Position numbers and translations under genes: made by a program. Positions 8,821-17,727 of a DNA stretch of 64,000 bases are shown piece by piece. The stretch comes from Daejeonella sp. (GTDB lineage Bacteria > Bacteroidota > Bacteroidia > Sphingobacteriales > Sphingobacteriaceae): positions 110,152 to 174,151 of the forward strand of contig NZ_JAUXXZ010000009.1 in NCBI RefSeq assembly GCF_030684675.1. Reading direction: 5' to 3'. The notes under the pieces were generated by a model. The model saw nothing but the letters and a program-made list of their open reading frames with translations, made no database searches and was not told the DNA's origin. Every line of letters starts with the position of its first letter. Position 1 is the first letter of the stretch.

Positions 8821-10923
8821 ATGAAAAAATTGCTGCAGTTTCTCTGTATTCCATTATTTGTTGTATTTGGAATATTCGCATTTACCAATCAGATTGATGA
8901 TGGGGAAGATTGGCCTTCATATCTCGGAGGACCAGAAATGAACCACTATTCTTCGCTTGATCAGATCAACAGATCGAATGTTAGCAGGCTTGAAGTGGCA
9001 TGGCAATATAATACACTTGATTCAGGGGTATTTCAGTGTAATCCGATAATTATTAAGGGGGTTTTATATGGGATCTCTGCGGCTGGAAATGCATTCGCAT
9101 TAATTGGAGCCACCGGAGAAGAGAAATGGCGATTTAATCCGGACACTGTTAAAAGATTCCTTGTAAACCGTGGAGTAACTTTTTGGGAGGATGGGGAAGA
9201 TAAGCGCATTTTATTTAGCTATGATCAGTGGTTGTATGCTCTTGATGCAAATACCGGAAAACCGGTCAAGGAGTTTGGTATCGATGGCCGGGTGAGTTTA
9301 AAATCTGGTTTGGGGAAACCTGAAGCACTCGAAAAGAAATATTTAATGTCTAGAACACCGGGCACCATTTATAAGGATCTTCTCATAATGCCTACGGTGA
9401 TGATGGAAAGTGCCGGAGCAGCACCCGGTTTTATCCAGGCCTTCAATGTCAGGACCGGGAAGATAGCATGGGTTTTTCATACGATACCCTTGCCGGGGGA
9501 GTTTGGCTATGATACCTGGCCTGTTGATGTACATGACAGGGGAATTGTTGGTGGTGCGAATAACTGGACCGGAATGGCGATTGATAAAAAGCGGGGCATA
9601 GTTTATGCGCCGACGGGAGCAGCGGCCCCCGACTTTTTTGGCGGAAGCAGAAAAGGAGCAAACCTATTTGCCAGTACACTGCTTGCTTTGGATGTTAATA
9701 CAGGCAAGAGGATATGGCACTATCAGTTCGTAAGACATGATATCTGGGACCGGGATATTCCTTCACCACCGAATTTGATGACCATCAAAAGAAATGGCAA
9801 AAGTATTGACGTTGTAGCCCAGTTTACAAAATCTGGTCATGTCTTTGTTTTTGACCGGGAAACAGGGAAGCCAATTTTCCCAATCAGGGAAGTTTCAGTG
9901 CCAAAATCACCTGTTGCAGAAGAGGAGGCCTGGCCTACCCAGCCGCTTCCAACTATGCCGGCTCCAGTCTCAAGGAATTTAATAGCTGAATCTGACCTGA
10001 ATACAGCGTCCCCTGATTACGATTCTTTGCTTCAGGTATTCCGTGGAACCTTGAAGGGTATATTTCAGCCTTTCAGTGATAAACCTACGCTAGTAGTGCC
10101 GGGATTAAACGGTGGTGCAGAATGGGGTGGCGCAGCAGCAGATCGGGATGGTATTTTATATGTCAATTCTAATGAAGTACCATGGATTGTGACCATAAAG
10201 TCTAACACAGGCTTTGGCGAAATGAGTCGCGGGCAGGCGATGTATGTACAAAACTGTAGTCCCTGTCATGGTGTAGATAAATTTGGGAACCTGGCAAGTG
10301 GTTTTCCAGCTCTGAGCACTATCAAAAACAAGTTGAAAAAGTCTGAAGTTCATGAGATTATTGCCAGTGGTAAAGGAAAGATGCCCGGCTTCCCTCAAAT
10401 TTCGGATGATGACAGAAAAGCGATCTTAAACTATTTATTTGATGAAGAGAGTGAGAAAGATAAGCTTGCTTCAGCAAAGAATGTGTTCGGTGCAGTTGAG
10501 CCCTGGGATCTGAAGGGTTACAGCAAATTTCTGGACAGCAATGGAGATCCGGGAATAAAACCGCCATGGGGAATCCTTACTGCAGTTGACCTGAATACCG
10601 GCTTGCATAAGTGGAAGGTACCATTGGGGGATGTTAAAAAATATAAGGATCAGGGGCTTGCTACCGGGACTGAGAACTATGGTGGTCCGATAGTTACAGC
10701 AAGTGGTTTATTATTCATTGCCGCAAGCAAAGATGCCAAATTCAGGGTATTTGATAAGCTAAACGGAAAATTGTTATGGGAAGCTGATCTTCCAACGGCA
10801 GGGTATGCAACTCCGAGTACCTATATGGTTAATGGTGTACAATATGTTGTGGTATCATGCGGAGGGGCAAGATTAGGGGCTCAAAAAGGCGATCATGTTG
10901 TTGCATTCAAGCTGCGTAAATAA
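8821..10923 (+). CDS. Quinoprotein (PQQ-type beta-propeller) dehydrogenase with inserted cytochrome c domain
   Basis: A 700-residue exported protein with signal sequence MKKLLQFLCIPLFVVFGIFA. It has the eight-bladed propeller pattern of PQQ-dependent alcohol/glucose dehydrogenases (GATGEEKW, ALDANTGKP, ALDVNTGKRIWHYQF, the RHDIWDRDIPSPPNL segment, and terminal GLLFIAASKDAKFRVFD). A cytochrome c domain interrupts the propeller at about residues 465-540, with the haem motif C479-SPC482-H483 and a downstream KMPGFP methionine ligand. It would oxidise sugars or alcohols in the periplasm and pass electrons through its own haem. No PQQ synthesis gene is in the window. Transcription probably starts from the shared promoter at 8574. 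It probably forms its own transcript; the next gene is about 490 bp away. Confidence 0.88.
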   Translation: MKKLLQFLCIPLFVVFGIFAFTNQIDDGEDWPSYLGGPEMNHYSSLDQINRSNVSRLEVAWQYNTLDSGVFQCNPIIIKGVLYGISAAGNAFALIGATGEEKWRFNPDTVKRFLVNRGVTFWEDGEDKRILFSYDQWLYALDANTGKPVKEFGIDGRVSLKSGLGKPEALEKKYLMSRTPGTIYKDLLIMPTVMMESAGAAPGFIQAFNVRTGKIAWVFHTIPLPGEFGYDTWPVDVHDRGIVGGANNWTGMAIDKKRGIVYAPTGAAAPDFFGGSRKGANLFASTLLALDVNTGKRIWHYQFVRHDIWDRDIPSPPNLMTIKRNGKSIDVVAQFTKSGHVFVFDRETGKPIFPIREVSVPKSPVAEEEAWPTQPLPTMPAPVSRNLIAESDLNTASPDYDSLLQVFRGTLKGIFQPFSDKPTLVVPGLNGGAEWGGAAADRDGILYVNSNEVPWIVTIKSNTGFGEMSRGQAMYVQNCSPCHGVDKFGNLASGFPALSTIKNKLKKSEVHEIIASGKGKMPGFPQISDDDRKAILNYLFDEESEKDKLASAKNVFGAVEPWDLKGYSKFLDSNGDPGIKPPWGILTAVDLNTGLHKWKVPLGDVKKYKDQGLATGTENYGGPIVTASGLLFIAASKDAKFRVFDKLNGKLLWEADLPTAGYATPSTYMVNGVQYVVVSCGGARLGAQKGDHVVAFKLRK

Positions 10924-10974
10924 GAATCACCAGTGTCCGTGGAAAGCTTGAAATGGAATTTCCTAAAAATTTAG

Positions 10975-11159
10975 GAGGTTCCAGCTTTCGCTGAATGACA
11001 GCCTATGGGGTGGGATTGGGAATACGGCCTTCGCCGGAATCTGATTGGTATCAATTTCTATTTTTAATGCAGGGGCTTTTTCAGGCACTACGATCCTGAC
11101 GAATTCAGGATCTCCCCAATACTAAAAAAATGCATGTCATTCCCGAAAGCTGGAACCTC
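10975..11159. repeat. Inverted repeat with internal hairpin (REP-like)
   Basis: Arms 10975-10990 and 11144-11159 are a perfect 16-bp inverted repeat (GAGGTTCCAGCTTTCG). Pairing extends inward through GAATGACA/TGTCATTC after a one-base bulge. Between them, GATCCTGA (11092-11099) pairs with TCAGGATC (11105-11112). The gap 10924-11408 holds this element, a 109-bp repeat copy and no other gene. Confidence 0.65.
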
Positions 11160-11224
11160 ATTTTGCTTATCCTATAATTTTGATAAAACAGGAGGGCATG
11201 CTTTTAAAAACGTTAATAAATTTT

Positions 11225-11333
11225 TCTGCTGTTCGGGATGTTAGCCTGCGCATCCCGTACTCCAGATAAAAGCGGGTTTAAAACCCGCATCATCTGAAAT
11301 TCGACATGCCTTGCAGAACATGTCGAACAGCGG
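11225..11333 (+). repeat. 109-bp direct repeat, copy 1 (cloverleaf-forming)
   Basis: This stretch is identical base for base to 12578-12686. Within it, CTGTTCG (11229) pairs with CGAACAG (11324) as a closing stem. Three hairpins lie inside: CGGGATG/CATCCCG, CAGAT..GCGGGTTT/AAACCCGC..ATCTG, and CGACATG/CATGTCG. The two copies flank the ThuA-like gene. Confidence 0.9.
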
Positions 11334-11408
11334 TTTCTCATATCTCATATCTCACATCTCAACATGAATACACCAATGAACACAACTTTAAATAGAAATT
11401 CAATTCTG

Positions 11409-12410
11409 ATGAAATATTTCTTAACCAGTATTTTAATTCTTTCAATGCATTTCTCCTTCGCTCAAAAGGAAGGCCCATGGCTTCATTTTTCTCCTCCTGC
11501 CGGACAGTCTAACGGGAAATATATAGTTCTTGTTGGCGGGGATGAAGCTTACAGATCTGAAGAATCATTGCCGATGCTGGCTAAAATTTTAGCTGAGCGT
11601 CATGGGTTCCGCACCACGGTATTATTTGCTATTAATCCTGAAACAGGATTTATTGATCCGAATTATCATCAAAATATTCCCGGTCTTCAGTTTTTGGCTA
11701 AAGCTGATCTGATGATAATTGCGACCCGGTTCAGAGAGTTGCCGGATGATCAGATGCAGCACATTCATAATTATTTTGTTGCGGGGAAGCCGGTAATCGG
11801 CTTGCGGACTGCCACGCATGCATTTCATTATAGCCGAAATCCGAATAATAAATACGCGAAATATGGATTTAAAAGTAATGAGAAAGGCTGGGAGGGTGGT
11901 TTCGGGAAACGTATTCTGGGAGAAAACTGGGTGAATCATCATGGAGCCAGTGGAAAGGAAGGCACCCGGGGATTAATAAATGGACTTGAAGTGGCGGATG
12001 CTAACCCGATCTTAAATGGAATTAATGACATCTGGACAACAACAGAGGTTTACGGTATTAAAAGTCTTCCTTCAAATTCTAAGGTTTTGCTTTGGGGCCA
12101 GGGAACAGAAGGCGTATCTCCTGCAGGGCCGGGAATCTGGAAAAGATCCATTATGCCGGTTGCCTGGACGAGAACTTATTTAAGTGAATCGGGTAAAAAG
12201 GGCAGAGTGTTTACAACTACCATGGGCGCCGCAATTGATTTTACCAATGAAGACCTTCGGCGCTTAGTTGTGAATGCATCATACTGGGCTGTAGGTTTAG
12301 AGAAAAATATTCCTGCGAAGGGCAATGTTGATTATGTCGGAAAATATGAGCCTACAATGTTCGGAATGGATGGTTTTCAGAAGGGTAAAAAGCCGCTGGA
12401 TTATAAATAA
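11409..12410 (+). CDS. ThuA-like (trehalose-utilization) domain protein, exported
   Basis: A protein of about 333 residues when started at the ATG at 11409, which places the signal peptide MKYFLTSILILSMHFSFA at the N-terminus; an in-frame ATG at 11364 would add 15 polar residues. The fold is the class-I glutamine-amidotransferase-like ThuA domain: YIVLVGGDEAYRSEESLPML, then KADLMIIATRFRELP, then GKPVIGLRTATHAF, where a Cys nucleophile of true amidotransferases is absent. ThuA proteins often sit with Gfo/Idh/MocA oxidoreductases and DUF1080 proteins in glycoside loci and are linked to 3-keto sugar metabolism. The gene is enclosed by two perfect 109-bp repeats, suggesting it may have arrived or moved as a unit. 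Confidence 0.8.
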   Translation: MKYFLTSILILSMHFSFAQKEGPWLHFSPPAGQSNGKYIVLVGGDEAYRSEESLPMLAKILAERHGFRTTVLFAINPETGFIDPNYHQNIPGLQFLAKADLMIIATRFRELPDDQMQHIHNYFVAGKPVIGLRTATHAFHYSRNPNNKYAKYGFKSNEKGWEGGFGKRILGENWVNHHGASGKEGTRGLINGLEVADANPILNGINDIWTTTEVYGIKSLPSNSKVLLWGQGTEGVSPAGPGIWKRSIMPVAWTRTYLSESGKKGRVFTTTMGAAIDFTNEDLRRLVVNASYWAVGLEKNIPAKGNVDYVGKYEPTMFGMDGFQKGKKPLDYK

Positions 12411-12553
12411 TTAGGTATCATGTGCGATAAGTTCGCCTTTGCTTTCGAAAGAGCGAGGACTTACGAACTTACTTAGGCGACATGCAAGATAAGTTCGTCA
12501 GTCGCCTCCCAGATATGTGACTAACGAAATCTACTTTCCACTCGTTTAGGTGA

Positions 12554-12705
12554 TTTCGCGAGTCTGAGAGTAAAAACTCTGCTGTTCGGGATGTTAGCCT
12601 GCGCATCCCGTACTCCAGATAAAAGCGGGTTTAAAACCCGCATCATCTGAAATTCGACATGCCTTGCAGAACATGTCGAACAGCGGAGTTTCGCGAGTCT
12701 GAGAG
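12554..12705 (+). repeat. 17-bp direct repeat flanking repeat copy 2
   Basis: The word TTTCGCGAGTCTGAGAG occurs at 12554-12570 and again at 12689-12705, just outside the second 109-bp copy. It is absent around copy 1. It may be an insertion footprint (target duplication) or part of a larger repeat unit. Confidence 0.6.
12578..12686 (+). repeat. 109-bp direct repeat, copy 2 (cloverleaf-forming)
   Basis: Identical to 11225-11333. Here the outer stem is longer, because AAACTCTGCTGTTCG on the left pairs with CGAACAGCGGAGTTT on the right with one wobble-compatible mismatch. It lies in the 520-bp gap between the ThuA-like gene and susC. The rest of that gap holds only short repeated words (GATAAGTTCG twice near 12425 and 12487) and the susC promoter. 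Confidence 0.9.
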
Positions 12706-12846
12706 CGAATACTTAAGCCCCCGTCTCTTCCCGATTTGGATTGATTTCTATGGGATAGTTAGTGTCAAATAAACACTCTAAAAGGGAATCTATGAAGGAA
12801 ATGTTATGAAATAGGGTAATTTCTTAATTAGCTGACTTTTTGGAAT

Positions 12847-12905
12847 ATAGTATTATTAATGTAAAGAGAAGTACTGGATTGAGGCTTATACGAGAGTTAA
12901 ATTTG
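12847..12905 (+). promoter_or_regulatory. Shared operator/promoter, site 2 (susC)
   Basis: AGTAT at 12849 and AGTAC at 12870 are 21 bp apart around TAATGTAAA. After a 20-bp spacer comes TAAATTTG at 12898-12905, a perfect -7 box, with start expected near 12912. The leader is then about 19 nt to the ATG at 12931. Site 2 and site 3 also share the bases after the box (ATTTC.CCTTAAA). Confidence 0.8.
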
Positions 12906-12930
12906 ATTTCACCTTAAACAATAATTAATT

Positions 12931-15900
12931 ATGAAAAGTATTTTACTACTATTTCTCGTGTTGTTTAGTACCTCGTACTATGCAAGTGCGCAAAGCCGAA
13001 CCGTTACAGGGAAGGTAACTGATACGAAAGGGGAAACTCTACCGGGTGTCAGTATTAAGTTAAAAGGAACCTCAGTTGGGGCTACTTCTGGTATGGATGG
13101 AAGGTACTCGATCAATGTATCGGGTAACAACAGTGTTCTTGTAGTTACTTACATCGGTTTTGTAACTCAGGAAATTGCCGTAAACAATCAAACTTCACTT
13201 GATATTGCTTTAGTTAGCGATGTTCAGGGACTGGAAGAAGTCGTTGTTGTAGGTTATGGTACACAGAAGAAAGTGAATCTAACAGGTTCAGTAGCTTCGG
13301 TAAGTTCCGAGCAATTGGAGAAGAGAGCGGTAACAAAATCTTCTCTTGCCCTGCAGGGTCAAATGAGTGGTATCCAGGTGCGTCAGGGGGGAGGAAATCC
13401 TGCAAGCAACGGAGCTTCTCTGGTTATCAGAGGACAAGGTACATTTAGTGGTGCGGGCAATAGTCCACTCGTCCTAGTTGATAATATCGAAGCTTCCCTG
13501 GATCTCGTGGATCCTAACGATATTGAGAGTGTTTCAATTTTGAAGGATGCTGCTTCTGCTGCAATTTTTGGTTCAAAAGCTGCAAACGGGGTTATCTTAG
13601 TTACAACAAAGAAGGGAATTGCAGGGAAGCCGATATTTACCTATAATTCCTATATAGGTAAGACAGAAGCAACCATGGTTCCTGAGATGATTAATTCATG
13701 GGAATATGCAGAAGTTATTAATCAGGTTTTTGTTGATGCTGGCGCAGCAAAGAGGTATTCTGACGCTGACATTGAAAAGTTCAGATCTGGAACAGATCCG
13801 GTGAACTTTCCAAATTTCGATCACATTGGTAATTTATTTAATTCAGGTAATGGTATTTCAACCCGGCATGATATTTCTGCCCGTGGTGGATCGGAACAAA
13901 CACAATATATGTTTTCTTTAGGTTATTATAATGAAAATGGTATAATCACAAAAAATGATGCAAACCGCTATAATATTCGTGTAAACCTTGACAGCAGATT
14001 AAACGATAAGCTAAAGTTTAGTCTTAAGATGGCAGGAAATTTAAGCAGGAATAACCAACCTTCCGGTGTAAATGGCCTGGGCCTTGGAACTATCGTAGGG
14101 GGTGCTATGCGTAATGCAAATTCTATCCCTGGAAGAATGCCCGATGGGTTTTATGGAAGAAATGAGACACTTCATCCGGAAGCAGATTTAGAAAGCGCTT
14201 CATTTCTGCAAAACAGAGGCACTAATTTTTATACCAATGGTAGTGTAATATGGGATGTTTTTAAAGATCTTAAAATTACCGGACAAATTGGTCACACTTA
14301 TGGTTTAGATCAATCTAAAGCTTATGTAGCTAAATATGCAATTACCCCTACTTATGGGAATGCTTTAAATAGTTTAAATGAAAATTGGTATCAGGGAACT
14401 GCTTTGACTCTTCAAACTATAGCCGAATACAATAAAAAGGTAAAAGATCATAACTTCTACCTGCTTGGGGGTGTTTCAGGTCAGACATATGATGACAAAA
14501 GTCTTGGTGCTTTCAGGGATGCATTTCCAAACAATAGTATTTATGAAATTAATGCAGGATCAACAAGCCGTGGAAGACAATCAGGAGGTGCATCAAGAAA
14601 TACATTGCAATCCTATTTTGGAAGATTTAATTACAACTTCCGTGATAAATACCTATTCGAGGCAAATGCCCGTTATGATGGATCTTCACGTTTCCCACAG
14701 GACAGCAGATGGGGCTTATTTCCTTCATTCTCAGCAGCATGGAGAGTATCACAAGAGAGCTTTTTCAAGGATGCAAAGGATGGAATGCCATGGTTAAGTG
14801 ATCTTAAATTCCGTGCTTCATGGGGTAAATTAGGTAATCAATCGATCGGAAATTATCCGTATCAGGACTTGCTCTCTCTTGCGCCGGTTTACCCATTTGG
14901 CAGTACACTAAGTGCCGGTGCAGCCGTAACTACACTAGCTAATAAAAACATTACCTGGGAGACTACAACAATTAATAATGTTGGCCTTGATTTGGGTCTC
15001 TTTAATGATAAATTATCCCTTTCAGCGGATTACTTTGTTAAAACTACAGATGATATTCTTTATAGTGTTTCTGTATCCAATATGTTGGGAGCTACTCCTG
15101 CACTAACCAATGCAGGTTCAGTTGAAAACAGAGGATGGGATTTCAATCTGAATTATAGAAATGTTGTTGGAGAGTTTTCCTATGGGGTCTCCGCTATTGT
15201 TTCATTTGTTAATAATAAGGTAACTAAATTATCAAAGATCGATCGGGATATTGCCAGGGGACTTTTCGTGGGATACCCTATTGGTAGTGCTTACGGATTT
15301 AAAAGTGATGGTTTATTCGGAAGCAATGCAGACGTTGCCGGTTATGCAACCCAACCATTTGCAGATCAGGCTCAGGGTGGAGGAATTAAGTATTTAGATA
15401 TTAGCGGCCCAAGTGGTGTGCCTGACGGTGTTGTGAATGCAACATACGATAGGACTATCATTGGAAAACCACTTCCTACATCAACCTATGCTTTAACCTT
15501 AAACGGAGGATTTAAAAATTTCGATTTTAATTTGATGGTGCAGGGAGAAGGCGGAAGAAACGATCAGGTCAATCTTGGCCAGTTCTTCTTCCCGCTTGAA
15601 AACAATAGTAATGTGCAACGGGATGCTTATGAAAACAGATGGACACCTCAAAATCCAAATCCGAATGCAGCATATCCTAAATTGCGTAACATAGCTTCCG
15701 GATTTTTTAACACCAACCGTGTTGATTTCTGGTATCGCGATGCTACCTTTTTAAGACTTAAAAATGCTCAGATTGGATATACTTTGCCTAAGAAGCTAAT
15801 AAGCCGTGCAGGTATGAGCAGTTTACGTCTTTATGTTAGCGGTGAAAATCTATTTACTCTTTCAGATTTCTATAAAGGTTGGGATCCTGAAATGCAAACA

Positions 15901-15966
15901 GGTGGTTCTGCCTGGTATTACCCGCTAAGCAAATTGTATGTTGCAGGTATAAGTTTGAAATTTTAA
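12931..15966 (+). CDS. SusC/RagA-family TonB-dependent outer-membrane transporter
   Basis: A 1011-residue outer-membrane barrel that imports glycans or other nutrients using TonB energy. A signal peptide ends at about residue 20 (YYASAQ). A carboxypeptidase-D-regulatory-like domain follows (about 22-105: VTGKVTDTKGETLPGVSIK), then the SusC signature EEVVVVGYGTQKK and the plug (about 110-225, with ILKDAASAAIFGSKAANGVILVTTK). The remainder is the 22-strand barrel, ending in the hydrophobic-aromatic pattern LYVAGISLKF. The susD gene begins 12 bp downstream. Transcription is predicted from the shared promoter at 12847. The substrate cannot be read from sequence; the surrounding enzymes suggest a glycoside. 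Confidence 0.96.
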   Translation: MKSILLLFLVLFSTSYYASAQSRTVTGKVTDTKGETLPGVSIKLKGTSVGATSGMDGRYSINVSGNNSVLVVTYIGFVTQEIAVNNQTSLDIALVSDVQGLEEVVVVGYGTQKKVNLTGSVASVSSEQLEKRAVTKSSLALQGQMSGIQVRQGGGNPASNGASLVIRGQGTFSGAGNSPLVLVDNIEASLDLVDPNDIESVSILKDAASAAIFGSKAANGVILVTTKKGIAGKPIFTYNSYIGKTEATMVPEMINSWEYAEVINQVFVDAGAAKRYSDADIEKFRSGTDPVNFPNFDHIGNLFNSGNGISTRHDISARGGSEQTQYMFSLGYYNENGIITKNDANRYNIRVNLDSRLNDKLKFSLKMAGNLSRNNQPSGVNGLGLGTIVGGAMRNANSIPGRMPDGFYGRNETLHPEADLESASFLQNRGTNFYTNGSVIWDVFKDLKITGQIGHTYGLDQSKAYVAKYAITPTYGNALNSLNENWYQGTALTLQTIAEYNKKVKDHNFYLLGGVSGQTYDDKSLGAFRDAFPNNSIYEINAGSTSRGRQSGGASRNTLQSYFGRFNYNFRDKYLFEANARYDGSSRFPQDSRWGLFPSFSAAWRVSQESFFKDAKDGMPWLSDLKFRASWGKLGNQSIGNYPYQDLLSLAPVYPFGSTLSAGAAVTTLANKNITWETTTINNVGLDLGLFNDKLSLSADYFVKTTDDILYSVSVSNMLGATPALTNAGSVENRGWDFNLNYRNVVGEFSYGVSAIVSFVNNKVTKLSKIDRDIARGLFVGYPIGSAYGFKSDGLFGSNADVAGYATQPFADQAQGGGIKYLDISGPSGVPDGVVNATYDRTIIGKPLPTSTYALTLNGGFKNFDFNLMVQGEGGRNDQVNLGQFFFPLENNSNVQRDAYENRWTPQNPNPNAAYPKLRNIASGFFNTNRVDFWYRDATFLRLKNAQIGYTLPKKLISRAGMSSLRLYVSGENLFTLSDFYKGWDPEMQTGGSAWYYPLSKLYVAGISLKF

Positions 15967-15978
15967 TCAATTAAGATA

Positions 15979-17607
15979 ATGATTATGAAAATATATAATA
16001 GAATAAGGATAGTAAGTGCATGTGTACTGATTTCTTTAGTCAGTCTATCCGGATGTCAAAAAGATTTGCTGGATCAGCAGCCATTAACAGAACTATCAGA
16101 GGGTGCTTTTTGGGAAAGCGAAGGGGATGCGATGCTGGCCCTGACCGGAATATACAACGGAAGTAGTGTTGGTAATAATGCTTATAATAATGAGCTGCTT
16201 ATTTTGGCAAGTATGACCGATGATTCAGACTATAAAAATAGTAAAGTAGGACTCATTTATAGTGGTTATGTGGTTTCAAGTGATGGGCAAGTAGTGGGCT
16301 CCATCTGGCAAAGGGCTTATCGTACGATTTTTAAAGCCAATTATTTTCTTGCGAATGTTGACAAAGTAAAAATGGATGCTGCTAAGAAAGCTGAGGTGAT
16401 TGCTGAAGCCAAATTCTTAAGAGCTTATGAGTACTGGCAACTTGCTATGTATTATGGGGGTGTTCCATTGGTTAAACAGGTTTTAAGTATTGATGATTCG
16501 AACAACCAGGTTCGTGCTACCCTAGCTGAAGTTACTGAATATGCTAAAACTGAACTTGTGGCAGCATCTAAAGATTTACCAGCAAGTAGACCAGAGAATC
16601 AAAAGGGCCGTGTTCTAAAGGCTGCAGCACTTGCTGTTAAGGGAAGGTTAGATTTAATGGATAAAAAATGGGCAGATGCAGTTAAAACCTATAAAGAAAT
16701 TATCGATCTGAATGCTCATATTATTGATCCCCGTTATAAAGCGATTTTTGAAGAAAGAGGAGAAAATAGTAAGGAGATTATTTTGTCTACTAACTGTATA
16801 GCTGGCCTTTATGGAAATCCTCAGAATCAATTGGGTTATCATCCGGATGTTTATGGTGGTTACCAGGAAGATGGTGCATTGGAAGAGTTGGTTAGTAGCT
16901 ATCTGATGAAAGATGGATTGCCTATTGAAACATCACCGTTATATGACCCGGCTAATCCTTTTGCAAATCGTGACCCTCGTATTTATGCTACTATCTTTCT
17001 GCCAAATTATACTGTATTTAACGGTGTAAAATTCACAACAGCAAATAGCGGAATAGGTAAGCTGGTCGGTGCTACAGGATATGGCTGGAAGAAGTATGTT
17101 ACTGAAGGTTATGCAGGAGCTAATAATTCTTCTGGTGATGACATTATTCATATACGTTATGCAGAGGTGCTTTTAAGTTATTTAGAAGCTAAAATTGAAA
17201 ATAACGAAGCTATTACACAGGCCCTGCTTGATGAAACAATTAACAAGGTTAGAGGTCGGGCTGAAGTAGCTATGCCTAATGTTACTGAAACAGATCGTAC
17301 AAAACTACGGGAAATAGTTCGAAGGGAAAGAAGGATTGAATTCGCTCTGGAACGTGTTATCAGATACATGGATATTCGGAGATGGGGTATTTGGTTTGAT
17401 GTTATGGAACAACAATTTCATGGTATGAAACTTACCGATGACCCTGCTAACTATACTGCTTCAAAGGTTGAACTTACAGGAAAATATAAAGGTCACTTGA
17501 TGACGATTAATAAAAAGGGAACCCATAAACGAGGCTGGGCACTGCTTCCTATTCCTTTAACTGAAATACAGTTAAACCCAAAGCTAATCCAAAATCCTGA
17601 TTATTGA
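15979..17607 (+). CDS. SusD/RagB-family nutrient-binding outer-membrane lipoprotein
   Basis: A 542-residue surface lipoprotein that caps the SusC barrel and binds its substrate. The lipobox is LSGC with the lipidated cysteine at residue 26 (24 if the ATG at 15985 is used). SusD features are AFWESEGDAMLALTGIYN, AEAKFLRAYEYWQLAMYYGGVPLV (TPR-like helices), IHIRYAEVLLSYLEAK, and the terminal REIVRRERRIEFALERVIRYMDIRRW, ending LLPIPLTEIQLNPKLIQNPDY. It is paired with the upstream SusC gene, 12 bp away, and followed by a strong terminator-like hairpin. Confidence 0.96.
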   Translation: MIMKIYNRIRIVSACVLISLVSLSGCQKDLLDQQPLTELSEGAFWESEGDAMLALTGIYNGSSVGNNAYNNELLILASMTDDSDYKNSKVGLIYSGYVVSSDGQVVGSIWQRAYRTIFKANYFLANVDKVKMDAAKKAEVIAEAKFLRAYEYWQLAMYYGGVPLVKQVLSIDDSNNQVRATLAEVTEYAKTELVAASKDLPASRPENQKGRVLKAAALAVKGRLDLMDKKWADAVKTYKEIIDLNAHIIDPRYKAIFEERGENSKEIILSTNCIAGLYGNPQNQLGYHPDVYGGYQEDGALEELVSSYLMKDGLPIETSPLYDPANPFANRDPRIYATIFLPNYTVFNGVKFTTANSGIGKLVGATGYGWKKYVTEGYAGANNSSGDDIIHIRYAEVLLSYLEAKIENNEAITQALLDETINKVRGRAEVAMPNVTETDRTKLREIVRRERRIEFALERVIRYMDIRRWGIWFDVMEQQFHGMKLTDDPANYTASKVELTGKYKGHLMTINKKGTHKRGWALLPIPLTEIQLNPKLIQNPDY

Positions 17608-17637
17608 TTTGTTAGCTTAACTATGCTTTTTTAAAAA

Positions 17638-17687
17638 ATATTATAGAATTTCCGGCCTGCATTTGCAGGCCGGAAATTCTATAATAT
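17638..17687 (+). terminator. Strong hairpin after susD
   Basis: Arms 17638-17660 and 17665-17687 form a perfect 23-bp stem with an ATTT loop, centred on CCGGCCTGC/GCAGGCCGG. It sits 30 bp after the SusD stop and is flanked by A and T runs, so it could terminate in both directions or limit read-through into the next gene. Confidence 0.85.
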
Positions 17688-17727
17688 GATTGTTTAGCAA
17701 TTTACTCCTACTATCAAAGTCAATATT

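Noticed and set aside
11225..11333. Could the cloverleaf repeat be a tRNA gene?
   Set aside because: It has no T-loop or anticodon-loop consensus, is 109 bp long, and the stems do not have tRNA lengths.
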